NCBI RefSeq assembly: GCF_014207845.1
Contig: NZ_JACHLC010000002.1
Location: forward strand, 62,001 to 126,000
Direction of reading: 5' to 3'
DNA length: 64,000 nucleotides
Origin: Chryseobacterium shigense
Lineage (GTDB): Bacteria > Bacteroidota > Bacteroidia > Flavobacteriales > Weeksellaceae
Under the pieces are notes generated by a model. That model was not told the origin of the DNA. It did no database searches and saw nothing but the letters and a program-made list of their open reading frames with translations. Shown here one piece after another: positions 27,328 to 35,382 of the stretch. The stretch's first letter is position 1, and every line of letters begins with the position of its first letter. Both the position numbers and the translations under genes were made by a program.

Positions 27328-28590
27328 TTATTCTCCAAAAACTTCATGTCCGGCATTCAAAGTATCTTTATTATCACTCATTACACTGTGCAGCTTATCT
27401 TTCTGAACCGGAAAATCTTCAAACAACCCTGATAAAGCAAGTGCTGTATATACTTTATTTGAGTATTTGTTTCCAATAGCTACAATGGTAACCTTAGATT
27501 TCAGCAGATGGGCAAAAACCGAGTTGGTTCCGTGCCACCAGCCGTTATGATAGGTAAGCTTCTCACCGTTATCGAAGACCTTCATCCTGAAACCAAGACC
27601 ATAGTTATTCATTCCTGCTTTTTCATTACTATACGGTGTGAAAACCATCTGCATCAGATCTGGTTTTAAGAAATCTTTTGAAAACATAGCTTTTGAAAAG
27701 TTATACAGATCTCTTGGTGTGGTGTACACATTTTTATCACCATAAATAAGATCCAGCCTGTCGAGAGGGTACAACCTGTTTCCACCGTAATAAAAAGACT
27801 GTGCAGCTGTAGGAATATCTTTCTCCTGAAAAATATAAGTATGTTCCATTTTCAGCGGCTTAAATATCATTTCACTCATAGCCTGCGGAAAAGGAGTTTT
27901 GGTGATTTTCTCTATCAGTAAGGCTAATAATGCAAAATTGGTATTACAGTACATAAATCCCGTATCGGTCTCTCTTGCCAGATCGGGTTTGTATTTGACG
28001 ATCATATTCAGAACGTCCTGATTGGTAATGAAAGTTTTTGAAAGTTCTGCCGGAGCAGGCTGTATTTTGGGAATAAAATATTCGTATTTGGGAAGACCGC
28101 TTCTCTGGTCAAGTAAGGTCTGTACAGTAACATTCGGGTAAGGGAATCCCGGGAAATATTGGGTAAGGGGATCGGACAGTTTAATCTTTCCTGCTTCCAC
28201 TAATTTCAGCATTGCCATTGCCGTCAGGGTTTTTGAAACGGAAGCTACATGCAGCGGTGTATTTTTATCAATCGGCATCTGGTTTCCTTCTCTTCCGAAG
28301 CCTCTGTAATTCTCGTACAGGATTTCGTCTCCTTTTGCGACAAGTATGCCACCGCTAAGGTCGCCGCCTTCCCAGATTTTTTTATAATACTGATCGATGT
28401 ATCCTGTTATAGTCCCTTTATCTCCAAGCTGGCTGTCTTCTTTGGTAAAAATATTATCCAGGTCTACATCTCCGTAGTTCGGAAGACCGGTTGTATTTTC
28501 AGCCGAAGCCTGTTTGGAATCAGCATTTTTTTTACAGGAAATAAGGGATAAAAAAACAGTTACAATAAGTACAAAATTACGCGTCGTCAT
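27328..28590 (-). CDS. Beta-lactamase-fold serine hydrolase, lipoprotein
   Basis: This 420-aa protein has a lipobox SLISC (Cys19) and a class C beta-lactamase/esterase domain. The nucleophile motif SVSK (Ser117-Lys120) is in HVASVSKTLTAM, a YxN motif is in MYCNTNFALL, and a YHNGWWHG segment stands in for the KTG box. Such proteins act as esterases, D-aminopeptidases or peptidases more often than as antibiotic-resistance enzymes. The ATG at 28590 gives a normal lipoprotein signal; the longer frame starts with TTG. Confidence 0.83.
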   Translation of the reverse strand: MTTRNFVLIVTVFLSLISCKKNADSKQASAENTTGLPNYGDVDLDNIFTKEDSQLGDKGTITGYIDQYYKKIWEGGDLSGGILVAKGDEILYENYRGFGREGNQMPIDKNTPLHVASVSKTLTAMAMLKLVEAGKIKLSDPLTQYFPGFPYPNVTVQTLLDQRSGLPKYEYFIPKIQPAPAELSKTFITNQDVLNMIVKYKPDLARETDTGFMYCNTNFALLALLIEKITKTPFPQAMSEMIFKPLKMEHTYIFQEKDIPTAAQSFYYGGNRLYPLDRLDLIYGDKNVYTTPRDLYNFSKAMFSKDFLKPDLMQMVFTPYSNEKAGMNNYGLGFRMKVFDNGEKLTYHNGWWHGTNSVFAHLLKSKVTIVAIGNKYSNKVYTALALSGLFEDFPVQKDKLHSVMSDNKDTLNAGHEVFGE

Positions 28591-28801
28591 GAGTATCAAA
28601 AATGAGCAGCAATTTAATAAAACTCAAAATAAATTCTCAATCCGGAGCGTACATTATGAATTATTTAACATAAAAGATAAAAAAGCGGAATTATAAAAAG
28701 GAAAAAAACAAAGGAAAGCTGGTAGGACCGTGAAAGCTAATTGCAATTTTTTTTGCATTCTTCATATTTGCGTTTTCAGCCTTCTCTGCTTTCTCAGCGA
28801 A

Positions 28802-29731
28802 TTAACAGTATGATGCTATAATTTTATCTACAATTACCTGTGCAAGCTTTTCCTTACTTTGGTGAGTCCATCCCGCAATGTGTGGTGTTACGATTGCCTT
28901 GTCAGATTCCAGGAGATATTTCAGGTCCTCATTTTCTGTTTCAAGGTTTTCGAAGGAAGATTTTTCATATTCCAGAACATCAAGACATGCTCCTTTTACT
29001 TTTCCGGATTTTAAAGCCTCAACTAAATATTTAGTTTCAATATTTTTCCCTCTTGCTGTATTAACGAAATAAAAGTCTTTTTTCATTTCTGAAATGAACT
29101 TTTCATCAACAAGATAATGGGTTTCAGAAGTAAGCGGAATATGGAGGCTTACTATATCCGAGGATGCTTTTAATTCATCTAAACTAACCTGAGAAGCATA
29201 TTCATCGGACAGTCCGGGAAGAATATCATGAAAGACAACTTTACAACCAAAGCCCGAAAATCTTTTAGCTGTAGCTTTCCCCATGTTTCCATATCCTATA
29301 AGTCCTACCGTTTTTCCAAGCAGCTCATCGCCCCTGTTTTCTTCACGAAGCCAGATTCCGTTCTTTACTTCCCGGGAAGCAATGAAAAGGCGGTTCATTA
29401 AAATCAACAGCATTCCTACCACATGTTCTGCTACAGAATCCCTGTTCCCTTCCGGAGAATTAATCAGCTGAATTCCTAATTTCTCTGCGACCGGAATATC
29501 AATATTTTCCATTCCGGCTCCAACTCTGGCAATGAATTTCAGATTTTTCCCTTTTTCCAGGAAGTTTTTATCCAGGGGGATTCTGCTCCTGATGATAATC
29601 CCGTCATAATTTTCAATTTTATTGCAAACCTCATCGTAGGAAGAAGTGAAATCCTCTTCCAGTATAAAGTTTTTAGCTAAAAGCTGTTCTGTGATGAGAG
29701 GATGGTTTTTATCCAGAAGGAGAATTTTCAT
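28802..29731 (-). CDS. D-2-hydroxyacid dehydrogenase (SerA-like)
   Basis: This 309-aa NAD-dependent dehydrogenase has a Rossmann GLIGYGNMGKA motif. Catalytic residues are Arg in NTARGKNI, Glu in CLDVLEYE and His in TPHIAGWTHQS. It is close to phosphoglycerate dehydrogenases but lacks the C-terminal ACT regulatory domain, so a serine-pathway role is possible but not certain. The ~200-bp spacer upstream of the serine hydrolase shows no gene. Confidence 0.85.
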   Translation of the reverse strand: MKILLLDKNHPLITEQLLAKNFILEEDFTSSYDEVCNKIENYDGIIIRSRIPLDKNFLEKGKNLKFIARVGAGMENIDIPVAEKLGIQLINSPEGNRDSVAEHVVGMLLILMNRLFIASREVKNGIWLREENRGDELLGKTVGLIGYGNMGKATAKRFSGFGCKVVFHDILPGLSDEYASQVSLDELKASSDIVSLHIPLTSETHYLVDEKFISEMKKDFYFVNTARGKNIETKYLVEALKSGKVKGACLDVLEYEKSSFENLETENEDLKYLLESDKAIVTPHIAGWTHQSKEKLAQVIVDKIIASYC

Positions 29732-29788
29732 TTTATTTTAAAACACAAATTGCACTAATTATTTTCACGAATAACACTAATGATCATT

Positions 29789-30184
29789 TTACAACGTCCC
29801 ATTAATGACTCTTTTTACTCCATTTTTAAATTGGAGAGTATTAAAATTGATCAGCATTCCAAGTTTGCAATTACTTAAACGAAGATATGTCAGAATCTGA
29901 GCTAAATGTATATCGTTTAAAGACTCCACGGATTTAATTTCTAAGACAAATTTATTTTCAATCAAGAAATCCAGTCTATATCCTACATTCAATTTTACTT
30001 CATCATAAACCAATGGCATTGGCTTCTGCTTTTCTACCAATAGATCATGCTTACTAAGTTCATAGAACATACACTCTTCATAGGCACTTTCCAAAAGTCC
30101 GGGACCTAATCTTTTATGAACAAGATATCCTGCTTCATAAATTATTTTTGATATCTCATTTTCTGAAATACCTGATGTTGTCAT
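29789..30184 (-). CDS. GxxExxY protein
   Basis: A 131-aa protein of the family named for the motif seen here as GLLESAYEECM (near residue 40). It also has FVLEIKSVESL, a PD-(D/E)XK-like core, and a hydrophobic end. The function is unproven; a nuclease-like fold has been suggested. Its flanks hold imperfect inverted copies of CACAAAT-type repeats (29739-29783 and 30192-30252), as often seen around these genes. Confidence 0.85.
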   Translation of the reverse strand: MTTSGISENEISKIIYEAGYLVHKRLGPGLLESAYEECMFYELSKHDLLVEKQKPMPLVYDEVKLNVGYRLDFLIENKFVLEIKSVESLNDIHLAQILTYLRLSNCKLGMLINFNTLQFKNGVKRVINGTL

Positions 30185-30303
30185 TTTTTTTCATTTATTT
30201 TAGCACAAATCATTTGTGAAAATTTGTGCACATATTTGTGTTGTTTGTGTTTAAGCTTTCTAAAAGGCGCTAACACTTAGCAATTGAATCTATAGAAGCT
30301 AAT

Positions 30304-30855
30304 TTACTTTTTATCTTTCTTTGATTCTTTTGTTTCTTCCGGCTCCTGAAATAACTTTTTAAGCTCTACAGATTCCAGAGGCTTCATTCTTCCGGAAAGG
30401 ATCAATGACAGTTCTTTTCTTCTGAAAGCTGCGGCATGTCTCAGTTTTTCTTCTTCTGTTTGCGGAACCATATCCGGAATAGGAATAGGGCGGTTAAATT
30501 CATCCACTGCCACGAAAGTATAAATACCTTCGTTGGTATGAATTTTCTTCTGGTTGATAGGATCGTCCAGCCAAACATCTACATACACTTCCATGGAAGT
30601 GGAGAAAGCTCTTGAAACTTTGGATTCCAGAACCACCACTCCGCCTTCAGGGATCGGGTGATTGAAAGAAACATGGTTTACAGATGCCGTTACCACTCTT
30701 CTTTCACAGTGTCTTGCTGCAGAAATAGAAGCACAACGGTCCATTTTTGCAAGAAGCTCACCCCCGAAAAGGTTTCTTAAAGAATTGGTTTCATTCGGAA
30801 GAACAATATTAGTCATAATGGTCAGGGATTCTGACGCCTTTTTTACTTTTGCCAT
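30304..30855 (-). CDS. Acyl-CoA thioesterase (hotdog fold)
   Basis: A 183-aa hotdog-fold enzyme of the YciA/BFIT type. The core reads LPNETNSLRNLFGGELLAKMDRCASISAARHCERRVVTASVNHVSF in pieces, with Asn/Asp/His positions for thioester hydrolysis. It hydrolyses acyl-CoA to the free acid. The C-terminal ~30 residues are Lys/Glu-rich. The start overlaps the end of the upstream CCDC81-type gene by 13 bp, so the two are probably translated together. Confidence 0.88.
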   Translation of the reverse strand: MAKVKKASESLTIMTNIVLPNETNSLRNLFGGELLAKMDRCASISAARHCERRVVTASVNHVSFNHPIPEGGVVVLESKVSRAFSTSMEVYVDVWLDDPINQKKIHTNEGIYTFVAVDEFNRPIPIPDMVPQTEEEKLRHAAAFRRKELSLILSGRMKPLESVELKKLFQEPEETKESKKDKK

Positions 30856-31595
30856 TGAGTCTTAGTGTTGTTTTGAACTGCCGGAGATGCTTTAACTTCT
30901 TTCCCGGCCGGTTTTGCTAATGAATCTTTTTTCAGGGAATCTGAAACAGCTGTTTCGGGACTGTGTACCATTACTTTTATGGTATCTTTTACAATTCTGT
31001 GTGTGGAAGTCTGGACGGAAACTGTATCAAAAGATTTCTTTCCGAACAGAAGTTCTTTTTGGGTAAATGCCAAATACAGAATTCCCAACACCGGAATGAT
31101 AAGGAGGAAAATCCAAAGAATCGATTTTTTAAATTTATAATCTTTTCCTTTGTTTTCTGCAGGGCTGATCTTCTCTCCATTGTTGATATCGGAAAGCCTG
31201 ATTTCTTCGAGTCCATAAAAATCAGGACGTCCTGATTCTATCCTTTTACCTTTGAAATGGGTTTTATCATCTTCAATATGGATCGCTCCCAGATTCTGAA
31301 TTTCAAGGAACTGATCTGCCTGAAGTTTTTTCTTCCAGAAATCAGTCTGGATCTTCAGATCGCTTTTGGAAGCCTCCAAAGACATCTGTTTTTCTCCGGC
31401 TATAAAAGCTGCCAGCTCATCAGACTGTATTTCATAATCCCCGGCAAAAACAATTTCGCTTGCAGGCGGAAGGATGCTTCCGTTCTCAGAATTAATAATT
31501 GCTTTGGAATTTTTAAGCGAAAACACACCGAAGCCCGGAACCGTCACAGTTCCAAATTGTTTCAGATATTCTAAAATGTAAGCTGAAATATTCAT
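30843..31595 (-). CDS. CCDC81-type HU-domain membrane protein
   Basis: A 250-aa protein. The N-terminal ~60 residues (YILEYLKQFGTVTVPGFGVF) resemble the HU-like domain found in Bacteroidota and in eukaryotic CCDC81. A second such unit may lie near residues 75-115. A single transmembrane helix spans about 158-177, followed by a Ser/Lys/Pro-rich periplasmic tail. These proteins often carry SPOR domains at the end; here I see none. Role unknown, possibly envelope or division associated. Confidence 0.75.
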   Translation of the reverse strand: MNISAYILEYLKQFGTVTVPGFGVFSLKNSKAIINSENGSILPPASEIVFAGDYEIQSDELAAFIAGEKQMSLEASKSDLKIQTDFWKKKLQADQFLEIQNLGAIHIEDDKTHFKGKRIESGRPDFYGLEEIRLSDINNGEKISPAENKGKDYKFKKSILWIFLLIIPVLGILYLAFTQKELLFGKKSFDTVSVQTSTHRIVKDTIKVMVHSPETAVSDSLKKDSLAKPAGKEVKASPAVQNNTKTQWQK

Positions 31596-31650
31596 TTGCC
31601 AGCAAATTTATAATTTTTTCGTGACTTTCTGAAGAGATTTATAGGATATC

Positions 31651-31676
31651 AAAAAAGACTGCCGGAACAGTCTTTT
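31651..31676 (-). terminator. Rho-independent terminator after the TPP-linked TonB receptor
   Basis: On the minus strand AAAAGACTG / CAGTCTTTT with a 6-nt loop TTCCGG leads into a six-T tract, 58 bp past the receptor stop. Confidence 0.85.
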
Positions 31677-31733
31677 GACAAATATGTATAAAATTCAACG
31701 GATTAAAACCTGTTTGACAAATTATCATCCATA

Positions 31734-33872
31734 TTATTGAATTTTCCAGCTGATCCCGAACATAAAGTTAGTTCCCGCCTGTGAAAAATAATATGGATCG
31801 CCTCCGTAAACCGCTCCGTTGTTGACATACTTTTTATTGAATAAATTATTCACCAGTAATTTTAATGCAATATCATTATGAGCTATGGTGAACTGGTATT
31901 GTGCATTGAAATCCGTGAGAAAATAATCTTTCAGCTGAAGGTTTTTATCTCCCGTATTATCCAGGTACTGCTTCCCGACATATTGATTCGTTAAAGCAAA
32001 CATGAAACTTTTAGAAGGATTAAACTTCAGTCCAAGATTGGCAATAATATTCGGGGAGAATGAAATATCGGTATTACCCAGATTCTGTAAGGTTCCGCTA
32101 TTTTTGATTTTAAAATCAAGGTTCCTGTTCTGGCTAAGGCTGATATTTCCGTTCACTTCCCATTGCTTTGAAAGTTTGGCCAACGCACCCATCTCAATCC
32201 CTCTTCGGTAACTTTTCCCTGAATTTGTTCTGATAAATGCTCCAACATTATTCAGCTGTCCGTTCAGCACCAACTGGTTAACGTAATACATATAATACAA
32301 ATTGGCTGTCAGAGATAAAATCCCAAACTGCTTTTCAATTCCTGCTTCAAAATCGTGCAGTTTTTCAGCTTTTACAGTATTGTCACTCATTAGGTCATCC
32401 CTGTTTGGCTCGCGGTGGGCATGGGCATACGAGAAGAAAACTTTTCCGTTTCCTATTTTATAATTCACTCCGGCTTTCGGATTGAAGAAAAGCCAGTTTT
32501 TATCAAGATTTCCTCCTTCCCCGTCACCGGCAGTAAGGATTTTTGTATCATAATCAATATTTCTGATCTGAAGATCCCCAAAGAATTCAAAATGATCTCC
32601 GGTTCTCCATAAAGCTTTCGCAAAACCTGCCAGCTCAGTTTTTACAGAACGGTTTCTATAGTATTCATAATCATTAATCTCCGGAAAATAAACTCCCGTA
32701 ACATTCCCAAAGTGTCTTCCATAATACTGGTTTGCCACAACTCCAAAGTTGAGATCAACATTATCCAGCTTTCCATAAAGTGTGGAAACCATTCCATAAA
32801 AATCATTATCCAGCCATTTTTTCCTGATAAAATCCGTTATTTCCACCGGAGAGCCGTTTACAACCGGCACCGGCAAATTATAATTGGAATAATGGGTAGC
32901 ATCCGCATCTGTTTCATCTACTCTTTTATAATTCTCGTAGTATCCTCTTCCTTTGGTATAATGAAGGGTCGTTTCAAGATTCCAGTTATCATTAAATTTC
33001 TGTTCCCATAAAAGCTGGTAATGATTCTGCCTGTAATTATCCGTTTCATTGTCATAGAACTTCTCTTCCCCGGTAAACAGATCTGTATACTGCCCTGAGT
33101 AATTGAATTTCGGGTTGGTTTCCCAGGTTGGTCTGTCGATCCCGTTCCAGGCTTGATAGGTTTTTTCTTTTCCTCCAAAAGCCATCAGACGGAGTCTTGT
33201 TTTTCCTTCCTCAAATAATGCGGTGAAGTTGTAAGAATCCAATTTTGAGGAAGCCCTGTCTATATATCCATCCGAATGAATACGTGTGTATCTTCCCATA
33301 ACCGAAAGCCTGTTTTTCCAGAACTTTCCGGAACCTGCCTCTGCCGAATATTTATAGGTATTGAATGAACCATAGCTGTCATCCGTCTTGAAGTACATTC
33401 TTTCATCAGGGTCTTTGGAAATAACATTAATGCTTGCCCCGAATGCGGAAACCCCGTTGTTAGAGGTCCCAACCCCTCTCTGAATAACAATCTGGGATGC
33501 GGAACTCGTAAGATCCGGCACATTTACAAAGAACGTCCCCTGACTTTCGGAATCGTTATAGGGAACGCCATTCATCATGACATTGATTCCTTTTCCTTCC
33601 ACTCCACGGATTCTGAATCCTGTATATCCAACTCCGTTTCCGGCATCAGAGGTAGAAATAATAGAAGTTTGATTTTTTAAGAGTATCGGAAGATCCTGCC
33701 CCAGATTTCTGCTGTCCACATCTTTCTGTACGTTAATGATTTCCTTGGCAACCGGCAGTCTTTTGGTAAAACTGACCGCTTCAATTTCCCTTACTTTCAG
33801 GGAATCTTTATTTTGAGCCTGGACAAAGGCTGCAGAGCCTACGGTAAGCCCTAAAAAAAATAATCCTTTCAT
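31734..33872 (-). CDS. TonB-dependent receptor, predicted thiamin transporter
   Basis: This 712-aa outer-membrane receptor has a signal peptide ending VQAQ, a plug domain (about residues 30-155, with GFRIRGVEGKGINVMMNGVPYND and GASINVISK), and a 22-strand-type barrel ending in FGISWKIQ, with the terminal aromatic-X pattern needed for Bam assembly. There is no carboxypeptidase-like N-domain. A TPP riboswitch 120 bp upstream argues strongly that the substrate is thiamin or a thiamin precursor. This is inference from regulation; the sequence alone looks like a siderophore-type receptor. Confidence 0.85.
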   Translation of the reverse strand: MKGLFFLGLTVGSAAFVQAQNKDSLKVREIEAVSFTKRLPVAKEIINVQKDVDSRNLGQDLPILLKNQTSIISTSDAGNGVGYTGFRIRGVEGKGINVMMNGVPYNDSESQGTFFVNVPDLTSSASQIVIQRGVGTSNNGVSAFGASINVISKDPDERMYFKTDDSYGSFNTYKYSAEAGSGKFWKNRLSVMGRYTRIHSDGYIDRASSKLDSYNFTALFEEGKTRLRLMAFGGKEKTYQAWNGIDRPTWETNPKFNYSGQYTDLFTGEEKFYDNETDNYRQNHYQLLWEQKFNDNWNLETTLHYTKGRGYYENYKRVDETDADATHYSNYNLPVPVVNGSPVEITDFIRKKWLDNDFYGMVSTLYGKLDNVDLNFGVVANQYYGRHFGNVTGVYFPEINDYEYYRNRSVKTELAGFAKALWRTGDHFEFFGDLQIRNIDYDTKILTAGDGEGGNLDKNWLFFNPKAGVNYKIGNGKVFFSYAHAHREPNRDDLMSDNTVKAEKLHDFEAGIEKQFGILSLTANLYYMYYVNQLVLNGQLNNVGAFIRTNSGKSYRRGIEMGALAKLSKQWEVNGNISLSQNRNLDFKIKNSGTLQNLGNTDISFSPNIIANLGLKFNPSKSFMFALTNQYVGKQYLDNTGDKNLQLKDYFLTDFNAQYQFTIAHNDIALKLLVNNLFNKKYVNNGAVYGGDPYYFSQAGTNFMFGISWKIQ

Positions 33873-33991
33873 TCTATAAATTTTTAAAATTTAATGAATA
33901 AAAGGGGCAGATTATGATGAGTTATTAGTAATTGGTAATAAGTAATATTTTGAGAATTACTCATTGCTCATTACCTATTGCTCATTTTAAT

Positions 33992-34058
33992 TTCCCTAAA
34001 CGGCATTATCCGTTCCAGGTTCATTGGGTATAATCTCAGCCTGTTAAAGCACCCCTTT
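33992..34058 (-). promoter_or_regulatory. TPP riboswitch controlling a TonB-dependent receptor
   Basis: Read on the minus strand the THI-box elements are present in order: AAGGGGTGC, CAGGCTGAGA, TACCC, GAACCTG, GGATAATGCC and TAGGGA. This is a clear match to the thiamin pyrophosphate aptamer. It lies between a TAATTTTG promoter element and the receptor gene. Confidence 0.93.
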
Positions 34059-34068
34059 ATTTCAGCCG

Positions 34069-34076
34069 CAAAATTA
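34069..34076 (-). promoter_or_regulatory. Bacteroidota -7 promoter element before the TPP riboswitch
   Basis: On the minus strand TAATTTTG matches TAnnTTTG and would start the RNA about 5 nt before the aptamer. Confidence 0.55.
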
Positions 34077-34160
34077 CAAAAAAAATATGAGATACGGGTT
34101 GCTGGATCCATGGAACGGATTTCAAGATGAGCATTGTAGAATTTAAACTATTTACAACCG

Positions 34161-34940
34161 TTAATAAGTCTTATTCCTTGCATCAATATAGTAATAGTTC
34201 TTTTCGTCTTTTGTAACCTCAAACATCCTCCCCAGCTTCCACGTGAAGTTTCTTTTGATATTGGAATATTCAAAAGGGACAATCACTTTATTATTCACAT
34301 CAATTACTCCGAATTTATCATTATGAGAAGCCACGATCATCGGATTTGCAACATCATCACCCTCCATAATGTACAAATACTGATATTGAGGATAAATCTG
34401 ATATTGCCTGTAATCTGCCGCATTTACAAATTTGGCTTTTTCAATAATTCCGTAAAAACCATTCAAAACATAAGCCTGATATAACTGCTGCTTATAATCA
34501 TCAAACTTACATTGACCAAGATCTGAATCTTTAAACTGATAAACCCTCTTTCCTTTCTTATCTACACGGTATGAAATCATATCCTTTTCTACCGTAGCAT
34601 ATTCCCTGGTTCCGAATTTCCTTACTTTTTCGTTGGGAGAGTTCAAAAGATTGCAGTCTTCATAAAAAAAGACAGCAATATGGTATTCAGGTTTGATGAT
34701 AAATTTTCCATTTTGATTAACATATCCAAATTTTCCATCTTCTTTTTTCGGGATCAGAACAGGAAGCTCCTGATGAATTACCACAAGATCCGGGTTCGGT
34801 TTAGCCCCTGCGGGTGTCTTTTTCACTACAGGTTTTGCTATATTTTTAATGGGTAATTTCTTCACAGATTTCGCCTGTGAAAAAACGAAAACCGAAATAA
34901 ATACACATAAAAGATTCAGGATATTTTTCATATTCATCAT
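34161..34940 (-). CDS. Exported WG-repeat protein
   Basis: A 259-aa protein with a signal peptide (about residues 4-22, ending VFSQAK), a Lys/Pro-rich linker, and WG-type repeats (KFGYVNQNGKFIIKPEYHIA near residue 70, KFGVIDVNNKVIVPFEYSNI near 215). WG repeats form beta-solenoid-like binding units. The target is unknown. It is divergent from acnB with a long spacer. Confidence 0.75.
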   Translation of the reverse strand: MMNMKNILNLLCVFISVFVFSQAKSVKKLPIKNIAKPVVKKTPAGAKPNPDLVVIHQELPVLIPKKEDGKFGYVNQNGKFIIKPEYHIAVFFYEDCNLLNSPNEKVRKFGTREYATVEKDMISYRVDKKGKRVYQFKDSDLGQCKFDDYKQQLYQAYVLNGFYGIIEKAKFVNAADYRQYQIYPQYQYLYIMEGDDVANPMIVASHNDKFGVIDVNNKVIVPFEYSNIKRNFTWKLGRMFEVTKDEKNYYYIDARNKTY

Positions 34941-35034
34941 TTGCCTGCAAAATTACGGCCAAAAATAGAAATTATCAAATTCATATTTATAAAGAATCTA
35001 AATAATTTCAGCTATGAAAAATATTAAAAATCCG

Positions 35035-35042
35035 TAAATTTG
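35035..35042 (+). promoter_or_regulatory. Candidate promoter element for acnB
   Basis: TAAATTTG is a full TAnnTTTG match about 340 bp before the acnB start. If used, the acnB mRNA has an unusually long leader. No gene is seen between 34941 and 35382. A 10-nt pair ATATGATTTT (35086-35095) / AAAATCATAT (35183-35192) suggests a long-range stem in that leader. Confidence 0.45.
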
Positions 35043-35382
35043 GGAACATTTTTAAGTGTTTGATAATCTATATAACGTTTTCAAGATATGATTTTGGATA
35101 TTTGAGATAATCAAAAAAGGTAAGTGTTCCTGAAAAAGGCTTTACAGCAAACCAATCTCAGGCAAGCCATTTACACTTCCGGAAAATCATATACTTAACT
35201 TTTAAGACGGGACATTATCTCACATTTTGAATGAAGCAGATTATGTTGTTACTGCTAAAGTCGTTTTTTACGACAGATTTAAATAATTTTATTGTAATTT
35301 AAACACTGTTAAGAGAAATGGCAGGATATAAACAACTGTTTTTAAAGATCTGCGATTTAAAATTGAAAAGACTTCTATTATT

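Noticed and set aside
27328..28590. Serine hydrolase as an antibiotic-resistance beta-lactamase
   Set aside because: The SxxK and YxN motifs fit the broad class C-like esterase/peptidase group; no KTG box and a lipoprotein anchor argue against a dedicated resistance enzyme.
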